Part shown: positions 50,601-61,000 of the stretch, in pieces
Numbering within the stretch: position 1 is the first letter of the stretch
Layout: each line of letters opens with the position of its first letter
From: Hymenolepis diminuta
Taxonomy: Eukaryota > Platyhelminthes > Cestoda > Cyclophyllidea > Hymenolepididae
Assembly (NCBI GenBank): GCA_900708905.1
Contig: CAADRB010000051.1
Location: 759,694-823,693, forward strand
Length of the DNA: 64,000 nt
Reading direction: 5' to 3'
The notes under the pieces: model-generated
The model's database searches: none
What the model was told of the DNA's origin: nothing
What the model saw: the letters and a program-made list of their open reading frames with translations, nothing else
Position numbers and translations under genes: made by a program

Positions 50601-53600
50601 AACTCCCTTTTTTTCTATTCATTTAAATAAGTTCAAATGGGAGGCTAATTATGCTGAGTGGTTTCAGAGATGTAAAAAAATTTATCCAGGATCATTCCTG
50701 ACACATTTAAATCAACTTCGGTTCACATCTATTCAGCTTGACACCCTATTAAATTCATTAATTTGGCCGTTAAGAAAAGAAGTCACCAATGTAGGATCTT
50801 TGTTTATATCTTCCCATTTAGTTTGATTCCCATTTTACTTCGAGTAGTTGCATCATTTTGATCGTTTATATTGAGTAAAGTGTTATTTGATTTCTGTCCA
50901 ATTCGGAAAGGTCTTATCAAAAGTAGGATTTGGACAGAGGTACATATTTTAAATTATCATGTTTAATGAGACAAGCAGAAAGACAAATTGAGAGATTCAA
51001 TCTTGAAGCCAATAATTCTGCATTACTGCAATTACGGTTAGGACCTCTTTGTCCTCACAAACTTCATTACTATACAATTTTGAGAGCTTACCTTTCAAGA
51101 CGAGTGCTTAAATTGTATTCTCTGTTAGTCATCAATGCAAAAGGTTTTCATTCATTTGTATTATCTCAATCTCACAGTTCAAAATTGTCTGATTGCAGAA
51201 ATAAGCTTACGCCCAAATTTAACCAGTTTTGAAGATTGGCTGGTGACGTCACTCTCATCTTGGTTAGTCTGTGATTAGCATTAAGACACGGGATCTCTAA
51301 AGAATCTCATCTTTACATTTAAAGGAAATAAAATAAACGTTCCATGTTTATTGATAGGATATTATAATTACTGGTGTCCATGCAGCTTGTGTATACACTA
51401 GTTAGACCGGCACATCCTAGTGCTTCTTGACTAGATAATCTTCGAGTTAGAATGATATCTTCACCCAGTATACTTAATTTCTCCCTTAATACTCCTGCTT
51501 TCCTCTCATCCTCCCCCACTTTCCGCAATGCAGCCCACACTTGAGTGAGATTGCTTAGGCAGCAGACAGAGAGAGGTAGAGCCAAATTGCCTCTGAAGTT
51601 GCCGAAAGCAGCCAAGCGTCTAGGTAAACAAGTTGCTGTCTTCCCTTGTCTGATATAAATACTCAGTCAACTTCTAATTGTAGAGGGGGAGGGCTTAGGA
51701 GAGAACCTTTTATGCCATCTCTGGCTGCATGTTTGATTTATTTATTTCTCTCTCTCTCTCTCTCTCTCTCTTTGGGGAGTAACAGAGTTTCTGGCTAACT
51801 ATTATCCCGTTCTGTTGACTTTTTCCTTCCTATTTTAATCAGACCGCCTGCCTAATTTTATATCGTCATCGTGTTAGAAAAAAATATAGGAACGGTTAAA
51901 GGAGAAAATCAATGTTATTTAATTTCTCTTAATCGAGGAATGTCTGTGCTAAATTAAGTCTGTCTCCATATTTGTTTAAAGTTCTTTTGGTCCAAATAAG
52001 CCACGTTATACACATTAAGAGGTACATACAAAGACAAAGAAGACCTTCGAGCTTGACTAGATCACATCTTTGTATACTGTTACAAATTAGATATAAGTAT
52101 TTAATGTAAGTGTCTGGACATCACAGTACATCACAGCTATATCGATATGCGGACTTTATTCATTCTTCCCCAGTGAACATTTAGTTGAATGTGATAATTG
52201 CCTTTCTATATTTGTATTGCAGGGTCCTATTATTTATCAGCTGTAACGTTAGGGTGTTGATTTAATGAATTTTAAATTCGATTTGAATGACAAAGAAATA
52301 ATTAGATTGGGGATAAGTAAACAATAAAAGGGTTCGATCCAATGCTCATGCGTCTTCTCCTATCTGGAGGGAAACAGAACATATCAACATTTTTATATCG
52401 TATGTAAGATTTTTTATGATAACTATTAAACGGTTTGCAATTCCGCTAATTAAGTCAATTATTAAAATTATTCTTCAAATAATTCTGAAATGATCCCAAG
52501 TCTAATATCATGGGTAAATTCAAGGTCATCTCTTTATGCGATCATTCATAAAATTATTCGCCTCGGAGACTAGAACCCCTTCACTTTGAAGTACTATTAC
52601 TATCATCATTGTACTCTGTAGCTCCTGTAACGCGGACGAAAGTTAGATCCCCCTCTTAGCACTATTTCATTAATAAGACACACGTAGATATTTAGGTATG
52701 GAGTAGTAGAGTTGCTTTTTATTAGCAGTCTTGGCAACTTGCCAGATGGTTGCCGGGCAATGGTTAAACGAGGGAATAAGGCAACCATCATAAAAGAAGA
52801 GACAGAATTAGCCAACACACACACAAAGACAAACAAGAGCTGGTTGGCTGGCTAGTAGCTAGGTAAGGGAAAAGAGAGGGAGGTGGGAGGAGGTGAGAAT
52901 GATTTCAGCATAGACGTCACCACCTCTATTTGTTTCAGACTCGTTCTACTCCCCTCCTCTCCTTCGACCACCCATTCCGTCATAGACTCAAAAAATCCGC
53001 TGTTGTGTCTAGTCTCATGCTTTACCACTGAGTAATTTTGCACAAGAGCAGAAGGCGATACCTGGGCTAAATAAGCAAGTCTGCACGTAATCTTCGTAAG
53101 CATTTGTGGCTGGATGTTTACAGTAAATATTACCAAAAGGCACAGCCGCTAACCGCGCGGAAGGATGCTATTAGTTTATTGGCTCAGTGCCAAAGACCAG
53201 TTGTGTGCTCTAAAAGAGCCACAGAGAGGTGGCTTATCAAAACTGTTGAAGTTTAAGGGGTGGAAATTATGTCCTATGTGGGAAAGGGGGCTGGAGACAG
53301 TGTTGGGAAGGGGTAATTAGCTTGTAGACACTTATATTCAATCCCCGTCGCCCTCCTATTTCCTTTTCGGCAGTTTTTCAAAGATCTTATCAAAACCTGT
53401 TGAAGAAATAAAGAAACTTGAACACATTACCAAAAAGGCCATTTATCCTACTATGTTTGCTGTTTTCACCACATTCGTGTTCTCTCCTCCTAGTTATCGC
53501 TTTTTTTCCCTTTTCGAAACTATGTAAGGTTGAAATTCCGGGAATTTACGTATGTGCATGTCTGTTGGCATTGGGTTGGTTAAGTAGGCGCTAAAGTTAT

Positions 53601-55091
53601 CAGATTACACGTGGTAGGATGCTGCGCGCACTTTAGAAAAAATTTTTGACAGCAGCCAAGGTTCTAGAAACAGTGTCCATGATTCGTTTCGCCGAGTCCC
53701 CTTTGATGTCTCTGTCTTGGATTATCAATAGTTTACGCAGTTCCGCCTTGGCACAGTAATCTGCCGCATCTGACTTCTTATCCTCTATGGTCTTTGCCTA
53801 AATTGTAATTAAAGGACATCTTTTTCCCACCAATTATCTGTTTGATTATATGCCATTTAGTCGTGGTTTAATTATGCCGTTTGTTAACAGTCACGGCCAA
53901 TCATCTCATTCACCGTGTTTCAGTTCTGTCATTTGAATAATAATAAATAAATAAACTGCCAAAAAGTATTTTTTTTAGGTATTCAATTATTTTCTGAGAA
54001 AATAATGTTATGGTATTAATGTCGCTGTTCTAGCAGTCGATCCAGCTGCTTTTTGGTATGTTTTTCCTTCATTAATTTTGCAAAAAACAGAGAGTAGAGG
54101 AGATGTTATTAGTCTCGTTTTACTTAACTTCAGCTGACAACAATTTAATGGCTTCGCTGTAGCAAATAGGTAAGGAAAAAAATGCCTATTTTCGAGAAAG
54201 GTTCCCAGGTATTAGATTTCAGTTTCCCGTTGTTCCTTATAATCGGTTTCTAGGAGTTAAGTGAATAATGAATATCTCACCATTTCAAGACAAGATCGGT
54301 CCACTCTCCTAAATTCTAGACTAATTAGTTAATGGGATAGTTTTGTTCTTCCTTTCCACCGATTTGAATAACTGAATGGTTTAGAAGTTAGATATATTAC
54401 TTTTGGTAGGACTTGCCAGTGATGACTGAAAACCATGACCAAATCAACCTCGTTTCATCTATTGGTAAACCTTAATCTTAGAGAAGGATGGCGTTATACA
54501 TTCATTTTTGCTGAAACCTTAAAGTGTTATTGTTAGGAAGTCAAATCGATTATTTTCGATGCACCCGATCGCAGCTCACAAAAATCACTTCTCGTTGTAC
54601 ACTCATTCGTATTATTCCTGGACGCTTTCTAATAATCGGTTCTTTGTTAATCCTGTGTTTTCAAATTAAAGGTAGCGAGGTACCGATGTGTTTCATCAGT
54701 AAATTTTTAAACTAAATCCTTAATTGGCCTCCTTTCCATCTTTCAGGCTCTCTGACCCTGTCAGTTCGTGATCGCGAGGTCGACCCCACAACCAATCACA
54801 CCACAGACACCGTGAAGCACTACCGAGTCAAGAAGTTAGGTCCGACCAATTCCACCGGATGTCGTTACTACATTTCCACCAAACGGAGCTTTCCAAGTCT
54901 GCGGGATCTCGTAGAACACTACTCCACCGAGGCAGATGGTCTCTGTCGACGACTGACTCGTGCTTGTCCTCGGCCTCCACCCCTAACCTCTGACCTTTCT
55001 GTGCAGACTAAGGACCATTGGGAGATTCCCAGAGCATCCATCACCCTTCTAGAAAAACTAGGAGCTGGGCAGTTTGGTGAAGTCTGGAAAG
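35648..55091 (+). CDS. Src-family non-receptor tyrosine kinase, 5' part
   Basis: Exons 35648-36420, 42090-42188, 44568-44671 and 54747-55091, phases 2, 2, 1, 1, all consistent; 440 codons, open at the 3' side. It begins MGNCIDKC: Gly2 for myristoylation, Cys4 and Cys8 for palmitoylation. A Ser/Pro-rich unique region of about 225 residues follows, much longer than in vertebrate Src (about 80). The SH3 domain (AIFDYNA, EISLRKGDSM, GEWWFVEH, GYVPSSYVA) is split by intron 1. SH2 runs from WYIPRISRKDSERLL through the phosphotyrosine-binding FMVRDSET and HYRVKKLG to ADGLCRRLTRACP. The linker DHWEIPRASI leads to the glycine loop LGAGQFGEVWKG, where the window's coding part ends. VAIK lysine, HRD, DFG and the C-terminal regulatory Tyr lie beyond 64000. 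It acts at the inner face of the plasma membrane. Confidence 0.92.
37050..37150 (-). repeat. SINE-like family, copy 2 (3' part)
   Basis: On the minus strand it contains GTACAAAT...AAATGAC, GCCAAACTGTACTGGATACC and ATATGGTAGAGTGCGAGTTT. These match the copies at about 19.6 and 43.4 kb. Confidence 0.6.
39651..39770 (+). repeat. SINE-like element head with tRNA-derived Pol III promoter
   Basis: A perfect B-box (GGTTCGAAACC, 39701-39711) follows an A-box-like GGTACAGCGATTAACATAC. The 5' CTCGCTG could pair with the 3' CAGCGAC as an acceptor stem (6 of 7). The middle cannot form a 7-base anticodon loop, so it is a tRNA-derived element, not a tRNA gene. Confidence 0.55.
40340..40560 (+). repeat. 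Unnamed 200-bp repeat family, copy 1
   Basis: It contains GATATCCAAGTATTCCAAAG, GGTGAATTCATATCC and, 150 bp on, ATAGCAGAGCTCACTAGAGTTC; the same order recurs in the other copies. No coding capacity or terminal repeats seen. Confidence 0.6.
41870..42055 (+). repeat. Unnamed 200-bp repeat family, copy 2
   Basis: GAGTGAATTCATGTTGG and CCAGAGCTCACTAGAGTTCA match copy 1 in order and spacing. The element ends just before Src exon 2 (42090). Confidence 0.55.
42189..44567 (+). other. Src intron 2 (2.4 kb)
   Basis: Between the SH3 and SH2 exons. It carries one SINE-like copy (about 43366-43527); otherwise AT-rich with nothing recognised. Confidence 0.6.
43366..43527 (-). repeat. SINE-like family, most complete copy
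   Basis: Minus-strand reading begins GCGGCAGTAGCGCAGTGG, in which TAGCGCAGTGG is a consensus Pol III A-box. A decayed B-box region follows, then ATATCCGTTGAAGCG, GGCAAACTGCACTGAT and GTATGGTAGAAAGCGAGTTA. It links the tRNA-like head seen at 39.66 kb to the body seen at 19.6 and 37.1 kb. Confidence 0.65.
47185..47425 (+). repeat. Unnamed 200-bp repeat family, copy 3
   Basis: AATATCCAAGTGTTCCAAAG, GACATCCGCGACATCCAGAG and later CTTCACTAGCATTCACTCAA align with the other copies. Confidence 0.55.
49540..49750. promoter_or_regulatory. GC-richer island in Src intron 3
   Basis: About 200 bp clearly richer in GC and CpG than the surrounding intron. It contains a short palindrome (TTTTGGCC-TGC-GGCCAAAA, about 49603-49621) and CGCATGCGCG (49705-49714), close to the NRF1 palindrome. 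It could be an internal promoter or enhancer; only the base composition and motifs are seen. Confidence 0.3.
51747..51771. repeat. (TC)n microsatellite
   Basis: Twelve or so TC units in Src intron 3. Confidence 0.95.
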
Positions 55092-58000
55092 GTGAGTTCT
55101 ACTCTCTCGATTTCCCTGGTTTGTTTTTTTTTGCTCTTTCTAATTTATATCTCCATTTATTTTTATCTGAATAGGTACAGAAGGAGAAAAATTTACTTTA
55201 GTAGTAAGTTCACTTAGCACTGATGTAACCATCCAGAAATAATGACAGGCTTTTTGATGTGGTATTTTAAAAATTAAGCTCCGTAATTTGCTCCAGTATC
55301 TGTTGTTTGCTGTTTCAGCCATTAAGATACTTATTTGCTTTTTAATTCTATTTCAAATACACAGAAATAAATTCGTTTATTCCATTTGTTAACGGCTCAT
55401 TATTTGTTCGCCGTGTTATGCATCCAAATTTAAGCTATCATCATGGCAAAAGCGATATTGCATAAAATAAGTTTTGATTTAATCTGTTTCCCTTTATCTA
55501 TTTTGTATGTGACATGGAAATTATTCCATAATTTAAGGAAGTGTTTAATAAGGATGGTAAAATAGTGGGTCATGATAATGTGTTAGTTTATTTATTGGGA
55601 TAGTATACATTAATACTCTTCGGACAAGCGGATTCAAAATTCTTACTTTGAGGAAGTAACCAGGGGAAAGGTCAAGGGGATTTAGCCCATAGTATTCGGG
55701 GATTTTACTTCATTGCTCGGCTCAGAAGAATATGTACAATTACTTTTTCAAAAGTTTCTTTGAAGAGGCTCACATCAAACTCAATGTCCTTGATATTGAG
55801 GATGAGATGCTGATATGTTACGTTTTACTCACCCTTGTCTTTTATTAGGCTTAAGACATCTGGAAATTGGACATTGAAAGTCCTTGTTGATCATTACGCT
55901 TGGGAAGTATTGATACCGTCGATAGTGCAGAAGCATTGCTTTCTTCTCTACGAACATTCTCGTAGAGATAGCAGCTTTACACTTCACTATTTCCGCTAGA
56001 ATTTCTTTAAGGTGAAAATTTACACTTTTAGAGATGGAAATTCGCATTTTTGGCCGTTTTAGCCATGACAGATCAGTCAAATCAAAGACCTTCTTGGAGT
56101 ATTTTTTAATTTGTCTTTTTTATGACTGAAATTTTGCTTATCAGACTCTAACCTATAGCCTCTGACGACCTTGAAAATTCAGCTTTGCTTTCTTTCATTC
56201 ATCATTCTAACAGTCAACCATGTGTGTATTTACATAAACTGAATTTATTGGTCTAGCCTTCTTAAGTCTGCGGCCAAATTAACTTTCATATACAATGTGC
56301 ATAATATATAAACTCAATAGCACCCGGCGATTGCAATTTAAACCCTCATAGTCACGCATTTATCCTCTCTCTGCCTCTCTGAGCTTTTTATTTTCACCCC
56401 CACTGTTGTTGCTGTTAGGTGATTTGATCAGACACGCAAAAGCTTTCACTTTCAAAGCAACAACTAATGCTCATGGTTATAAAATCCAACGCTCACTCAC
56501 CTAACTAACTAATTCACCTCCACTAAAATGCTCTTCCTTCTCGTTCGAGGCAGTGGACACTGTGCACTAGTAATTCTGCCTCATCCACTCACAAATCAAC
56601 CGGCTGGTTGTGGTCAACGACAAAAGCGGTAAATGTCAGTGCTTTATTTACCCGGATGTGCCGCTTGTTTTAATTGTCCACAAGTCTGGCGCACGTCCTC
56701 ATTTTATGGAGGGCTAAAATGTGCGTAAAGCAATCGGAGACACTTTTTGCCCAGAGGAGTTACAGAAATCCCTATTAGCAAAATGAGCTCCGCTATGTTA
56801 AATTCATATAGGCTAGTATCATCCTGGTAATTGACCATTAGAAGAAGATCATCCCACCAACTTACACCAAATAACGGCTCAGTAAAGCTATAGACTGGAG
56901 TGACGTCACCACTCAATCGTTTAAGCTTGCTCAATTCAGGTTTAAGCTTTCTTTTGTAATAAGAAAATCCAATTGAATGCAAGCCTTTGCTCTGGGAAAT
57001 CAATTGTCATCTATTTGCTTTGAAAGCCAAACTCTAATTAAATGCTCTACATAATTGTACTTATTCTGGCTGTCCGGAATTGGATTAAACCTCTGGACAT
57101 TTATTGCCGGACATTAAGATGACCGAGAAAAACAGTTTGTAGTTGGTTATAGAGATGGAGGAGATGGAACGAGATGGTCTTAATCAGAGTGGCTTCTGAG
57201 TTTTTTCCCCCTACTTCTTATGGTACTTGTGAGACAACACTTTCCCTTTTGATAGGACATCCAATATCTAATATTGTTACTTCTCTCTCCCCCCCCCCCC
57301 CTCCTCTTTATCTCAATTCGGTTAGTGCATATTATGGTTTAAAGGATATAATTTAGAGAATGACTTAGAACTTTTGTGAAGAATTGCAAGAAATTTTCTT
57401 TTCTGAGCTTTCTGTTTAGGATTCACGTCTGGTGGCTGAAATACAACTAGACATTTTGTCCGAAATTGGTTAAATTTCTGCAGGAGTGATTGAGGAAACC
57501 ACATCGACAAGAATAGCCATTATTGGAAGCTTTTTCTTGTCTCAACCGACAGAAGCGGGACAATCAGTTGTTAATTTGAATTTTAAGGTTACTTTTTCTT
57601 TAGTCCGAATACTGGAGGATAGGGGAAATTTTTAAACAAACAGTTAAAACGTAGACCTTTTTATGTCAACTTTTAAGATAAGGTAGTCTTTACAGCTGAT
57701 GTATTAACTCACCAGTAGACATAAATTCAAATCCTGTCGGTTTTCTTCTAAAAAGGGGTGGCTAAAAGAGGAATCATTCTGCTGTTCTAATTGCATGATC
57801 TAGTATGGATGAAAATAAGAAAAGGAGAGTAATATGAACAAGTTTTTGTCTAAAACGTCTCTCTGTTGTTACTATCTCTTATACATCGGCTGATGAGAAA
57901 AGAGAAAACGTACAGGAGAATCTGCTGACTAAGCTCAGGCCAATTAAGAGAGGGTAGATGTGTTCAGGTTTGAGCAGGCAAGCACCAATCGGTAAAAGGT

Positions 58001-61000
58001 TGAAAATCGATAGAAACTTACGTACTAAGAGGGTAATTAAGCAATTAAATCAAATTATGGAATTCTATATGCTTAAAATTAGGAAGAACATTGGGGATTA
58101 GTGGAAAAGACCTCATGACGCATTCGTTGAATGTGGGTCGTTGCAGAAGTTCGCCCACTCTCTTAGGAGTTTGAGATGTCAGTATAAATATCTGTCGAAA
58201 TTAAGTCCATTCTCTTATCAATAGAAACACTGTTTTCATATCTAAACATACAAGAGTGAATATCAGTAATTGCTTAGAAACATTAGTATTAATCTGTCTA
58301 AATTTGATTTATTTGATCGAAATAAAGTAAATAAGATTTTCGGTTTGATAAACTTATAATGCTGTGAGTTATCAGCGGTTTACAAAATATTCTAGTTTAT
58401 CTAGTCGAAATTTTCGCTATACTTTCGCCACTCAGCTTCCTTTCGCATCTGACTCGCCTTAAAATCCGAATTCGGACCGGATAACTTTTTTTCGTACATC
58501 CAACTGTTGTCATGGCTCACTTTCCAATTCCCCTCTTACATCTCTGTAAAAAAGGCGAGGGATGAAGGACTGAGCAATTTCCGTTTGGTTTTATTTCCTT
58601 CATAGTAAAAGAGTTGAGAGGAGGAGGAAGCCATTTTGGCTGGTTGGCTGGCTTGCAGGAGAGAGGGAGTTTACAAGTTCAATCGGAAGTGATTTATTCC
58701 TCTTCCAATATGTGTATGAGCGGAGGTGGATGGGGATTATTTAATGGCGGTTCATTTCATGCTGCTTTGGCGTGAGTGGATCTTAATGCATTTTCAAGGG
58801 AAAACTGTAGTAGCAAAAGAATTGCTGCTAGAATTTTACACTTTTTACAAAGCCAAAAAGTAGCTCGAACGGTTATGAACGCTGTAACATATTGGAGACC
58901 ATTTACCTAACCCAGAAGACCCCAGAGAGAACACATCTTATCAAGTTCTCAGTTTTATATTGTTTCCATTGCAAATGATTAAATAGACAAACTAGACACA
59001 TTCGAAGATAGAGCTCAGCCATATTCACGTCGTGATTATCTCAAAGAGCGTTTACCATCTAGTCCGACAATGATAGCCTGGATATTACAAGTATTGTAAA
59101 AGTGGCAATAAGATGAGATAACAAGTATCAATCATAGAATATTAAGCAAAATAGCATAATAATCCAATAAGGGATAGAATTGAGGCGATCGATAAGGCGT
59201 AAATATTCTTACTTTATGTGAATTCTCGATATGTCTAGTTGTCTTCTAATGAAATACATAATGTAGTTTGTGTTACCCAAATATTCCAAAGCTCAGTTTT
59301 TATGAATCGATCTCTGAGTGCATTCATGTCCAAGATATTCAGAGCTTGTTGACGAGTTGGTTTAATTGGGTGGCTAATCATATAGTGAATAGGTAGACGA
59401 GACTTACAATCACATTTTAACTATAGCAGAGCTCACAATGGTTCACTCAAGGTGAATTAGGTTGAATTAAACCTAACGTGCTTAATCCCCCAACTATTTT
59501 AATATAAGTGGATTAGTAGAGTTCAGATTTTCAGACTGTCAGTGCACAATTACGCAGAAAGAAGGTATTTTTCGAGTAGGCAGCATATTAGGAGTTGATT
59601 AAATTCTTCAGCATTGGTTCCATAATTTCTTTGCTTTTAATAATATATCCCTAAAATGTACCGTGATGGTAAACCTGAAACGGTTTTTGAAGGACAGAAA
59701 TATTAAAGAATGGATTGAGTGCACCCTTTGTTTCATTGAAAAGGAAAGATTATGGGAAAAATTTTGACCATAAGGAAAACATATCTCTTTATTCGGTTAC
59801 CTCTATAAAATTTGTGTCATAGAGTAGAGATAATATTCATATTTCTCTCATCCAGAGCAAGATATCCAAATGAAAATAATCCTCCCCCAAAGGGAAATTT
59901 TCACTTTTAAACCTTAATGCTACAGAAAGTAGCTCTTCTTTCTGCTTAAGATGTTTCCAGTGTTGTTTTATCTTTGTAGATCTTCAATTCTCAAGACTGT
60001 TAAAAATCGTTAGTCCTTACAAATAATTTCGTAATGGTTTCGGTTTAGAGACATTTCATTTCCCAGTTATTTATGTTTCAATCAGATATCACGCAGCGTC
60101 AGTTATGACGAAGGAGGAAATTAGGGACGGACGGCAAGAAAAGGAGAGAGAGAGGCAAGGATGTGAATTATCTCTTCTCACACGATAACATCTCTCATTT
60201 TCACATCGAGGAATTTCATCATTGAGTGAACACAAAGAGCACACGGGTGTCTCAGTGAACGCCTTAACAACGAGGGACATCGGCTACACACGATGGTGAT
60301 GTTTCGGAGAGAGGAGGGTAGAGGCAAACCATGTAACGCTTGAATGAACACTGGGATGATAGACATGCGTAAAGTGAATGGGACTTCCCTACCGAGGCAT
60401 TTTGTTTAATTATCCTGTCAAATAGCCTGTTCAGTCATGAAATTTTTATTATGTTTAACTCAGAAACATCGATTGCACTTATTTCTCTATCTATTTTATT
60501 TAATTTAAAACCTCTCCTTTTGTTCACGTTGTATTAATTAGTATTTCGATTCAGTTCATCCATTTTAAGTGTACACGAAGGGCAGTGTAAAATCTCACTT
60601 TTGATTATTACACTGGCTGTAGTAGCGGTATATGCTCATAAAGATTAGGTAATTTATGTTATATTTATATCCTAATTAAAAGCTAAGACAGTGAGCTAGA
60701 GTTGAATGGTCTCATGGTTTCTGCTCTAACGGACCCAAAGTCTGGAGAAGAGCGTGAAAAATGTAACACAACTTAGATATGGCCTGCGTATGAATTTTCT
60801 TGCAGTCGGTAGTGTAAAGGTGTTGAATGATTTGGAATTAGACGAGTCATTGAAGATAAGTCAAATGGATGGGTGAGTCCATGAAGGAAAACGTTTCCCC
60901 CGCACTCATCTCGGATAGATGGGACAGAGGGCAAAGCCTCTCTGGGGAGAAATTGGAGTTCTGCCACTTCCTTTATCAGCTAGACTTAATATGGACAATC

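Larger units (their letters stand above)
44672..54746 (+). other. Src intron 3 (10 kb)
   Basis: It splits the SH2 domain after the phosphotyrosine-binding FMVRDSET. Contents: a repeat-family copy at about 47185-47425, a GC-richer island at 49540-49750, and a (TC)n tract at 51747-51771. Open frames here show no family resemblance. Confidence 0.6.

Noticed and set aside
50467..50826. 119-codon open frame in Src intron 3
   Set aside because: No motif, no neighbouring exons, AT-rich chance length.
57700..57750. AATTCAAATCCTGTCGG resembling a tRNA B-box
   Set aside because: No convincing A-box or stems; treated as chance.
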